Shown: positions 1 through 5,674 of the stretch, piece by piece
Position numbering within the stretch: position 1 is the stretch's first letter
Layout of the letters: each line of letters opens with the position of its first letter
Source of the DNA: Desulfoprunum sp.
GTDB lineage: Bacteria; Desulfobacterota; Desulfobulbia; Desulfobulbales; Desulfocapsaceae
Reading direction: 5' to 3'
NCBI GenBank assembly: GCA_030696435.1
Contig: JAUYSF010000282.1
Span: 1 to 6,669 of the forward strand
DNA length: 6,669 bases
Position numbers and translations under genes: made by a program
The notes under the pieces: model-generated
Seen by the model: the letters and a program-made list of their open reading frames with translations, nothing else
Databases searched by the model: none
What the model was told of the DNA's origin: nothing

Positions 1-987
1 TTCCAGTTTTTCGATTTTGAGCTGCTCTTTTTCGTGTTCTTTACGTTCGGTTATATCTCTGGTTATGCCATAGTACCCGGTAATTGTGCCCTGTGCGTCA
101 CGCTCGGGTCTGGAACATATCTCCGCCCATAGCCACCTGCCATCTTTGCATCGGTGCCGTGCTTCGAAAGTTTTTGTCTCTGCCATCCTTCCGAGTAGCT
201 CGTCCTCTTGCCGCTGTCGAGCAATCTTCTTGAGTGATGCGATCCCTTCTTCATCAAACAATTCAAAGACATGATGGCCAATAATTTCATCAGCCCTGTA
301 GCCACGCAGTCGCTCGTCCGCCGGACTGATATAGGTGAAACGGTAATCGCTGTCAACTCGCCAGGCCACATCGGTTGCATTCTCCGTCAGCAGGCGGTAG
401 TGGGCCTCGCTCCGCCCTAGCGCCTCCTCGGTCTGCTGGTGTTCTGCAATCTCACGCGCAAGTCGATCATTTGTCTGTTGCAGTGTATCGTTTGCCTCGG
501 AAAGTTGTATCGTCCGTTCGGCCACCAGCTTTTCCAGGAACTCATTCCTGTCCACCAGTTCCTTCATTGGATAGACTTCGCCCTCGCGGACCAGATAGTA
601 GGGAATTGATATACTGCTGTGCGAGATTTTCCAGCCTGCGGATTCCTTGCGGAAGATCAGGACCAGGCGGGCTGTTTCTCGTGATAGGATGTGATCTTTG
701 ATTGGCAGGTGGATGGTGAAGAAGCCGGTTGTGACTGCGATCGTCTCGGCCAATGACTGGATGGCCAAGTCCTTGAGTTCGATGCGGATCGGGTCTTTGA
801 TTTGGGCAAAGTCCTGGCGGGTAATCGCGACCCATTCTTCCCGGTTTTTGACCAGAAAATCCCCGCCTCCGGTAAAACCGGAAAAGTCCTCGCTGAAATG
901 GGTGGTGAGCCGATCATCACGGGATGCGTACATCCGTAGGTAGTCGTCAAAAAGCTGTCGGATTATTTGGTCGTCGTTTGCGTTCAT
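1..987 (-). CDS. PAS-domain sensor protein (probable histidine kinase) with N-terminal NTF2/SnoaL-like domain, C-terminus cut by window edge
   Basis: An open frame of 329 codons runs from the ATG at 987-985 to base 1 with no stop, so the gene continues off the left edge. Residues ~5-132 look like an NTF2/SnoaL-like fold (starts MNANDDQIIRQLFDDYLRMY; ends with a WKISHSSISIP segment typical of SnoaL_3/DUF4440-type domains). Residues ~145-190 are a heptad-rich coiled-coil linker (LEKLVAERTIQLSEANDTLQ). Residues ~193-315 form a PAS domain ending in the usual PAC signature YYGITRDITERK. The PAS then runs into a charged helix (EHEKEQLKIEKLE), the usual lead-in to a HisKA dimerisation domain, so a cytoplasmic (hybrid) histidine kinase is likely. 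The kinase core itself is not in the window; a diguanylate cyclase or other output is possible. No transmembrane segment is seen. The start is the first ATG before the conserved domain; no clear Shine-Dalgarno sequence precedes it. It is divergent from the gene at 1343. The domain calls are family knowledge; the output is inferred. Confidence 0.85.
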   Translation of the reverse strand, partial: MNANDDQIIRQLFDDYLRMYASRDDRLTTHFSEDFSGFTGGGDFLVKNREEWVAITRQDFAQIKDPIRIELKDLAIQSLAETIAVTTGFFTIHLPIKDHILSRETARLVLIFRKESAGWKISHSSISIPYYLVREGEVYPMKELVDRNEFLEKLVAERTIQLSEANDTLQQTNDRLAREIAEHQQTEEALGRSEAHYRLLTENATDVAWRVDSDYRFTYISPADERLRGYRADEIIGHHVFELFDEEGIASLKKIARQRQEDELLGRMAETKTFEARHRCKDGRWLWAEICSRPERDAQGTITGYYGITRDITERKEHEKEQLKIEKLE

Positions 988-1342
988 TGAGTGGAGTGTG
1001 TCTTTTGTAGTACGATTCAGGAGAGTATATAGAAAACAAAGAAACACTGTCTTCTGTATGCTCAAGCCGGATTCACCTTCATTTATGATGATATCACATT
1101 TGCCGGGTTTTTCAAAAATTGTGATCGGTCAAAAAGTCATCATCCAAAAACCCGTCTCCAAAAAAGAACCGACTGTCAAGATCCGGGAGGCCTTGGAGAG
1201 TATGAAATCAAGATGCCGTTATTTTTGAAAATACCGGTAGAAGCCAAGGCATTACTCATCAATAATATGCGTTGCAGCAGAAGTAACGCCGGGGTAGGAT
1301 TTTGTTGTGGTTTAAATAAGCTAATGGAACGGTGTTTGGCTC
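988..1342. other. Divergent intergenic region, 355 bp, no convincing gene
   Basis: This gap separates the minus-strand sensor gene from the plus-strand fusion gene and should hold both promoters. It is more A/T-rich than its flanks. A 76-codon plus-strand frame beginning with GTG at 998 and ending at 1228 (TGA) has no ribosome binding site at the right distance and no recognisable domain, so it is not called as a gene. I see no convincing -35/-10 pair and no -24/-12 (GG-N10-GC) sigma-54 promoter. The most structured element is the 22-bp dyad at 1216-1237, listed separately. A weaker repeat pairs GCCTTGG (1190-1196) with CCAAGGC (1244-1250) around that dyad. Confidence 0.5.
1216..1237. promoter_or_regulatory. 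22-bp imperfect palindrome, candidate operator
   Basis: The left half is CCGTTATTTTT and the right half GAAAATACCGG. Nine of ten flanking base pairs are symmetric around a central TG: CCG/CGG outer arms, one mismatch, then TATTTT/AAAATA. The A/T-rich core and G/C-rich arms resemble a dimeric regulator's binding site. It lies 105 bp upstream of the fusion-gene start and 229 bp from the start of the divergent sensor gene, so it could act on either. A small hairpin is a less likely reading because only 2 bases are left in the centre. No regulator is identified. Confidence 0.3.
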
Positions 1343-3988
1343 ATGCTTGAACAGGATGCACTCATACAGAGCCTGGATACTTCGGTTCTTTTCAAGGATG
1401 TCAGTGCCGAGGAGGTGGAGCGGATTATCACCTTCGCTCATTGGCGGACAGTCGAACAGGGGCAGTATGTCTATCGGCAGGGTGATAATGACTGCCATTT
1501 TTATATCGTCGCACACGGTGAAGCAGAACTGACCATGAATGTGGCCGGGGGCGAGCAGTTCCTGATCGGTCATATCGGCCCGGGAGGGCACTTCGGTGAA
1601 ACCGCTCTCCTCACCAACAGCAGTAACAGCCTCAATGCCCGGGCCCTGACCAGCCTTTCTCTGCTCTGCTTCGATGCTGACACCTTCAACTCGGTGTTGC
1701 TTGCCAATCATATCATTCAGCGCCAACTCAGCATCGCCCTGGCCAGACGCCTGAGGTTTTCTTTTCATGACCATGCGAAAGCCCTGACCAGAGCAAAAAG
1801 CAATCGCAAGAGTTCTGAACATAGCTTGGACCCGACGTTTCTTTCTGGACCGACATTTTCAGCAGAAACGGCCAAACTTTCTATGGCTAGGGGCTTGGAA
1901 GATCAGCCGACCGAATCCACTATTGCCAGGCAGATAATGACCGCGGTTAGGCGATTCAGCAGTACCCTTGATCCAGTGCTTATCACCGGTGAAACCGGTA
2001 CCGGTCGCCGCATGGCCGCCTACGAGATTCACCAGGCCAGTGCCTACAGGAGCGGGCCTTACCTGGAAGTCGATATTCGAAATTTTGATTCCGGCCAGCT
2101 CGAAGTGGAGCTTTTCGGTTACGAGCGAGATTCTTTCGCCTTCTCGCAGATTGACCAACTCGGAGCTTTCGAACGACTACAGGATGGCACTGTAGTCCTG
2201 TACAACGCTGAGAATATGGAGCCGGATTTCCAGCGTCAGCTGGTTAGCATTATCAAAAAAGGCTTTTTCAGCAAAGTGGCCGGGGACAGCAAAGTGGCGC
2301 TCCGCTCTCGGCTGATCCTTATTTGCAAGGATACACCCAGGCTGCAGGACGGCCATAATCGCTTGCTGCCTTCCCTGTATGCCCTGGTGGCAAATCAACA
2401 TTTCCGGATGACTCCTCTTCGGGGGCATCGCCGGGATATTCCGCGATTGGTCCAGTATTATCTCAAGCGATACAGCCTGCAGTACGGCAAAACCATCAAT
2501 CAGGTGGACGATCAGACGCTGGGAAAATTCATGAACTACGACTGGCCCGGCAATCTGACCGAAATGGCCAGCGTGCTGCAGCGGGCAGTCATCCTCGGCA
2601 GTAATAATGAGCCCCTCAGTAGTCAGATTCTACTCGGAGTACCGAGATCGGAAGGGAAATGGGAGTTCAATCTGCTGCGGTTGCATGGAATTCGCACGTT
2701 TATCACTGGCCGGCTCTTTCCGGAGCTTCCGAGGGCTCTCGTCGGGGTTGGCCTCACGCTTGTACTGATTGCCTTGTTCTTCGGGCCGGCCAACGCCGAG
2801 AAAAATATCGGTCTCACCCTCAGTTGGGTGGTGGGCTGGCCTCTGCTGATTTTCTCTTTCTTTTTCCTGGCTCGGACCTGGTGCAGTGTCTGCGGTCTGT
2901 CGGTACCCGGTTGGCTGGCACAAACAGTCTTCAGGCCTGAACGACCAACTCCGCAGTTCATCAGGAAGTATTCCGGCTGGATCATGACCTTGCTCTGCAT
3001 TCTCCTGTTCTGGATCGAGACAACCTGGAATGCCTACAAATCACCACACCTCACAGCCTGGATTATCTCCATCATCACGCTGAGCTCGCTTTTTTTCAGC
3101 ATGTTCTTCAAACGAAGGGTCTGGTGCCGGTATCTCTGTCCGCTGGGCGCCATCAATGCCATTTTCGCCATGCCGTCTATCCTGGAACTGCGGTCGAATA
3201 CCCATATGTGCATGAACCGTTGCAGCGACCATGTGTGTTATACCGGTGATGACGGTGCTGCCGGCTGTCCGATGTTCCGGCATCCTTTCCTGGTGGATAA
3301 CAATCGGGACTGCATCCTTTGCGGACAATGCATCAAGAATTGCAAGCTGGACTCAATTCATCTCAATCTGCGTCTGGCTCCCCAAGAACTGTGGAATCTG
3401 CAGTCACCGCGTCTGGAGGACAGCTTTCTGGTGGTCAGCCTGGCCGCCATTTTTTATCCGTTTGCCATCAATCAGAAGTATCCCGGTTTTGTCGAAAGCT
3501 GGAGCGAAACCCTGCATGCTATTGGTCTTCCCCACAGTCCGGCCCTGGCTTCGAGCATATTCTTTTTTGGCTGTATCATTATCTATCTGAGTGGCTACGC
3601 GATGATGTCGCAGATCATGGCACGGATCACCGGTAATAGCTGGAAGGCGACTGCCTCAATCCTCGGTTACGGTATGATTCCCCTGGTGCTCGGTGCTTTT
3701 ATGGCCGCCCACTTGGAAATCTTTGTCGGTAGCCTCCAACTGCTGCCGGCCAACATCCTCGATATTATTGGTATTGGCGGGGATTACGGTTCCAACAGGA
3801 TCATGAATCGTGACGCTACCTTCGTTCTCCAGGCCATTACGGTATTCGGCGGACTGATTGCCGCACTCTATGCCTCTCAACGTATCATCAAACGACTGCT
3901 GATAGCGCGCCAATATTCCCTGAAGATGTTTGCGGTGTCGGCATTTCTACTCTGCCTTTCTGCTGTTGCCTATCTCTGGCTCGTATAA
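1343..3988 (+). CDS. Fusion protein: CRP-like cNMP-binding domain + degenerate sigma-54 AAA+ domain + NapH/NosR-like membrane polyferredoxin
   Basis: This is a complete 881-residue frame. An in-frame TAA at 1322 makes ATG 1343 the only possible start; its ribosome binding site is weak. Residues ~15-140 are a cyclic-nucleotide-binding beta-roll (VLFKDVSAEEVERI, then FGETALL at 84-90) with no winged-helix DNA-binding domain after it. Residues ~190-435 are a sigma-54-activator AAA+ fold, recognisable by GETGTGRR (216-223), ELFGYERDSFAFS (256-268), LRGHRRDIP (359-367) and DWPGNLTEM (400-408), but with catalytic residues replaced. From ~463 on, about nine hydrophobic segments are visible (roughly 464-483, 490-510, 545-561, 570-588, 693-711, 736-757, 773-797, 826-845, 861-880). 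Between them lie C514-x2-C517, C595-x3-C599-P, C623-x3-C627-x4-C632-x9-C642-P and C657-x2-C660-x2-C663-x3-C667. This is the NapH/NosR/CcoG type of iron-sulfur membrane protein, which passes electrons between quinol or a soluble donor and a partner. If the N-terminus is cytoplasmic, all cysteine motifs fall on the cytoplasmic side. No Fis-type HTH is present, so a role as a transcription factor is unlikely. The electron donor and acceptor are unknown. Confidence 0.9.
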   Translation: MLEQDALIQSLDTSVLFKDVSAEEVERIITFAHWRTVEQGQYVYRQGDNDCHFYIVAHGEAELTMNVAGGEQFLIGHIGPGGHFGETALLTNSSNSLNARALTSLSLLCFDADTFNSVLLANHIIQRQLSIALARRLRFSFHDHAKALTRAKSNRKSSEHSLDPTFLSGPTFSAETAKLSMARGLEDQPTESTIARQIMTAVRRFSSTLDPVLITGETGTGRRMAAYEIHQASAYRSGPYLEVDIRNFDSGQLEVELFGYERDSFAFSQIDQLGAFERLQDGTVVLYNAENMEPDFQRQLVSIIKKGFFSKVAGDSKVALRSRLILICKDTPRLQDGHNRLLPSLYALVANQHFRMTPLRGHRRDIPRLVQYYLKRYSLQYGKTINQVDDQTLGKFMNYDWPGNLTEMASVLQRAVILGSNNEPLSSQILLGVPRSEGKWEFNLLRLHGIRTFITGRLFPELPRALVGVGLTLVLIALFFGPANAEKNIGLTLSWVVGWPLLIFSFFFLARTWCSVCGLSVPGWLAQTVFRPERPTPQFIRKYSGWIMTLLCILLFWIETTWNAYKSPHLTAWIISIITLSSLFFSMFFKRRVWCRYLCPLGAINAIFAMPSILELRSNTHMCMNRCSDHVCYTGDDGAAGCPMFRHPFLVDNNRDCILCGQCIKNCKLDSIHLNLRLAPQELWNLQSPRLEDSFLVVSLAAIFYPFAINQKYPGFVESWSETLHAIGLPHSPALASSIFFFGCIIIYLSGYAMMSQIMARITGNSWKATASILGYGMIPLVLGAFMAAHLEIFVGSLQLLPANILDIIGIGGDYGSNRIMNRDATFVLQAITVFGGLIAALYASQRIIKRLLIARQYSLKMFAVSAFLLCLSAVAYLWLV

Positions 3989-4056
3989 GTCAAGATGCCA
4001 AGTATTTAAGGATAAGCTGCTGATATCATAAAAAAGTAGTAACTATTCAGCGAATT

Positions 4057-4194
4057 AAATCGCTATCGAAATCGGGATCGAAATCGAATCGAGTTCGCAA
4101 AAAGTATAGCAGTTTCAGGGAAAGTGCGACTGCGACTCAGAATTCGCTGCACCGGAAGACTCAATCCGATTTCGATAGCGATTTCGATCCCGAT
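4057..4194. repeat. Facing arrays of 12-bp ATCGNNATCGAA units forming a large inverted repeat
   Basis: The left array reads ATCGCTATCGAA (4059-4070), ATCGGGATCGAA (4071-4082), then a partial unit to about 4092. The right array (4166-4194) carries the same two units on the opposite strand. Bases 4057-4075 pair perfectly with 4166-4184 (19 bp). Alternatively 4071-4086 pair perfectly with 4179-4194 (16 bp). The two pairings share bases and exclude each other. An inner 9-bp repeat (4048-4056 with 4141-4149) adds to the symmetry. GATTTCGAT-type intergenic repeats recur in many bacterial genomes and resemble REP/BIME-like mobile palindromes; assignment to a particular family, or to a REP-associated transposase, is inferred. 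No transposase is in the window. Confidence 0.7.
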
Positions 4195-4330
4195 GGATTC
4201 AATGACAGCAACCTGAACAGTTACGTTGTCGTTTCGGTTATCGCTCAAAGCCATGTGCTCCAAAAGCACTTGCCCGAGCTGTTGAAACTGGATACGATTG
4301 AACGACAATGTCAATGCCGATGTATGGTTT

Positions 4331-4349
4331 TCCCGGCCTCAAGCCGGGA
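4331..4349 (+). promoter_or_regulatory. Leader hairpin upstream of the DUF362 gene
   Basis: TCCCGGC (4331-4337) pairs with GCCGGGA (4343-4349) over a five-base loop CTCAA. This 7-bp, G/C-rich stem ends 40 bp before the ATG at 4390. It is followed by GACTATTT, not a run of T, so it is a poor intrinsic terminator in the plus direction, and the minus direction also lacks a T run. It may stabilise the mRNA 5' end or attenuate read-through. Confidence 0.35.
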
Positions 4350-4389
4350 GACTATTTAAGAAAACAATCATCATCTCAGAGAGAATACC

Positions 4390-5457
4390 ATGCGAGAAAA
4401 CGTCTATTTTATCGAAGCCTCTGATAACGAACGAGATGAGATCCTTTGTGATAAGCTCAGGGATCTCATACAGGCTGAAGACCTGCTCGGATTTGTGGCC
4501 GACAAAGACATCGCCGCCCTAAAAACCCATTTCGGCGAATCTCTGAAACTCGGATATCCGCGACCGCTCTATCTGAAGATGCTTGGAGAAGAGGTTAAAA
4601 ACAAGGGAGGCGCCCCTTTTCTGACGGAGACTTCAACGCTCTATAAGGGGAAACGGGACAATGCCATCAAACATATTGCCCATGCTCATAGCCAGGGGTT
4701 TGATTTTGCCTCTACCGGGATGCCCATCATTATGGCGGATGGTCTTTTTGGTGACGAGGAATACGATGTTTCGATAAAGGGGAAACGCTATCAATCCGTC
4801 CACATCGCCGCGCTCTTTGCCAAATGTAATGCCTTGGTGGTGGTGTCCCATTTTACCGGCCACCTTGCCGCAGGTTTTGGCGCAACTTTGAAAAATCTGG
4901 GAATGGGCTGCGCCAGCCGAAAAGGTAAGATGGAGCAGCATTCCACTGCCAAGCCAAAGATCGTCAAAAAGAACTGCACCGGATGCGGTATCTGCGCTAA
5001 GTGGTGTCCCCGGGACGCCATCACCCTGGTGGATGAGCGGGCGGTAATCAATGCCAAAGAATGTATAGGATGTGGCGAATGCCTGGCCATGTGCCGGTTT
5101 GATGCCGTCAAATTCAACTGGGGGGCAACCTATGAAGACCTTCAGAAAAAGGTTGTTGAACATGCCATGGGCGTGTGCTCGCTGTTTCAGGGAAAAAGTC
5201 TGTTTGTCAATATTGTTACCCGAATTTCCAAAGACTGTGACTGCATGGGCCATACATATGAAAAGATAGCCCCGGATGTCGGGATTCTTGTTTCCCGGGA
5301 TCCCGTTGCCGTGGATGTGGCTTCCCTGGATCTGGTTGAGAAACGTGCCGGCAAGGTGCTCTCACAACTGGCCTATGACATCCCTTATCGGGTTCAACTT
5401 GATTATTCAAAGGAACTTCACTTTGGCAATCCGGACTATGAATTGATTACATTTTGA
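4390..5457 (+). CDS. DUF362 domain protein with two [4Fe-4S] ferredoxin motifs
   Basis: This is a complete 355-residue frame with start ATG 4390, preceded by a weak purine-rich site AGAGAG (4378-4383) at 6 bases spacing. The protein follows the DUF362 layout: an N-terminal alpha/beta half (~1-185, including TETSTLYKGKRDNA and MADGLFGDEEYDV), an inserted bacterial ferredoxin domain, then a C-terminal half with the conserved ISKDCDCMGH (C283, C285) and SRDPVAVDVASLDLV segments. Cluster motif 1 is C196-x2-C199-x2-C202-x3-C206-P. Motif 2 is C225-x2-C228-x2-C231-x3-C235, with Arg where Pro is usual. No signal peptide or membrane segment is seen, so it is probably a soluble cytoplasmic electron carrier or redox enzyme. 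No reaction is established for most of this family. It is on the same strand as the membrane polyferredoxin upstream but 401 bp away, so it is a plausible redox partner only by context. Confidence 0.92.
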   Translation: MRENVYFIEASDNERDEILCDKLRDLIQAEDLLGFVADKDIAALKTHFGESLKLGYPRPLYLKMLGEEVKNKGGAPFLTETSTLYKGKRDNAIKHIAHAHSQGFDFASTGMPIIMADGLFGDEEYDVSIKGKRYQSVHIAALFAKCNALVVVSHFTGHLAAGFGATLKNLGMGCASRKGKMEQHSTAKPKIVKKNCTGCGICAKWCPRDAITLVDERAVINAKECIGCGECLAMCRFDAVKFNWGATYEDLQKKVVEHAMGVCSLFQGKSLFVNIVTRISKDCDCMGHTYEKIAPDVGILVSRDPVAVDVASLDLVEKRAGKVLSQLAYDIPYRVQLDYSKELHFGNPDYELITF

Positions 5458-5538
5458 TCCCCGGCAACGCACGACGACGAGATCCACCTTTTCTTTTATA
5501 GAGTACGACTTACAGTATGAAAAAGTAACACGATGAAA

Positions 5539-5555
5539 GACACTTTTTGAGTGTC
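5539..5555 (+). other. Small hairpin, 6-bp stem
   Basis: GACACT (5539-5544) pairs with AGTGTC (5550-5555) across a TTTTG loop. It is not followed by a T run. It is the first of three stems between the DUF362 gene and yciB. Confidence 0.35.
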
Positions 5556-5577
5556 CATTGCACCAACTTAAAACCGG

Positions 5578-5600
5578 CTGGGGGGAATACGGTCCCCCAG
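5578..5600 (+). other. Strong G/C hairpin, 7-8 bp stem
   Basis: CTGGGGG (5578-5584) pairs with CCCCCAG (5594-5600), with one further G-T pair (5585/5593) and loop AATACGG. It is the most stable local structure in the window. No T tract follows, so it is not a standard intrinsic terminator. It could block read-through, protect the 3' end of the upstream message, or belong to a structured yciB leader. Confidence 0.45.
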
Positions 5601-5609
5601 TAGAAACTG

Positions 5610-5629
5610 AAAATGGATGATCCCATTTT
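5610..5629. terminator. Possible weak bidirectional intrinsic terminator
   Basis: AAAATGG (5610-5616) pairs with CCATTTT (5623-5629) around a six-base loop. An A tract on the left and a T tract (5626-5630) on the right give it the look of a bidirectional rho-independent terminator. The stem has only two G-C pairs, so it would be weak alone; the strong G/C hairpin just upstream might help. If it does terminate, the yciB promoter would have to fit in the 45 bp that remain, which counts against it. Confidence 0.25.
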
Positions 5630-5674
5630 TCGCTCAGCTCATATCTTTTGCACATCGGACTCGCCATAACACCC

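Larger units (their letters stand above)
3989..4389. other. Intergenic region, 401 bp, repeat-bearing, no gene
   Basis: No credible coding frame lies here; the 83-codon minus-strand frame at 4063-4314 is a translation of the repeat arrays. The region holds the facing 12-bp repeat arrays (4057-4194) and a G/C-rich hairpin close to the next gene (4331-4349). Smaller elements are a 9-bp inverted pair CAGCGAATT (4048-4056) / AATTCGCTG (4141-4149) and a 5-bp stem GTGCT/AGCAC at 4255-4269. There is no U-tract intrinsic terminator directly after the fusion gene. The length and repeats argue that the fusion gene and the DUF362 gene are not a tight operon, though read-through cannot be excluded. Confidence 0.6.
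5458..5674. other. Intergenic region, 217 bp, with three consecutive hairpins
   Basis: This gap separates the DUF362 gene from yciB. I see no coding frame and no match to a riboswitch class I can recognise. Its second half is unusually structured: hairpins at 5539-5555, 5578-5600 and 5610-5629 follow one another with short linkers, and the last ends 45 bp before the yciB ATG. They are listed separately. Confidence 0.5.

Noticed and set aside
1119..1132. TTGTGATCGGTCAA resembling an FNR/CRP-family site
   Set aside because: About 7 of 10 consensus FNR positions match and the two halves are of different type; such matches are common by chance in A/T-rich DNA.
998..1228. 76-codon plus-strand frame in the divergent gap (GTG start), or 56 codons from the ATG at 1058
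   Set aside because: No ribosome binding site at the right distance, no recognisable motif, and it overlaps the promoter region and the dyad.
1259..1822. 187-codon minus-strand frame opposite the fusion gene
   Set aside because: Antisense to well-conserved cNMP-domain coding sequence and without any recognisable domain.
1343..3988. Annotation as a sigma-54-dependent transcriptional activator
   Set aside because: GAFTGA loop, Walker A lysine, Walker B acids and Arg fingers are lost, and no DNA-binding helix-turn-helix is present.
4057..4194. Possible CRISPR array
   Set aside because: The units are 12 bp, contiguous and in opposite orientations, with no regular unique spacers.
4255..4269. 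GTGCT/AGCAC hairpin
   Set aside because: A 5-bp stem without a T tract or conserved context; expected by chance.
4063..4314. 83-codon minus-strand frame
   Set aside because: Much of it translates the ATCGAA repeat arrays (low-complexity IEIAIEI and RFRSRFR stretches).
4633..5253. 206-codon minus-strand frame opposite the DUF362 gene
   Set aside because: A shadow of the ferredoxin-bearing coding strand; no domain is recognisable.
5648..5674. Upstream TTG start for yciB
   Set aside because: The nine extra residues are not part of the family; the conserved N-terminus starts at the ATG at 5675.
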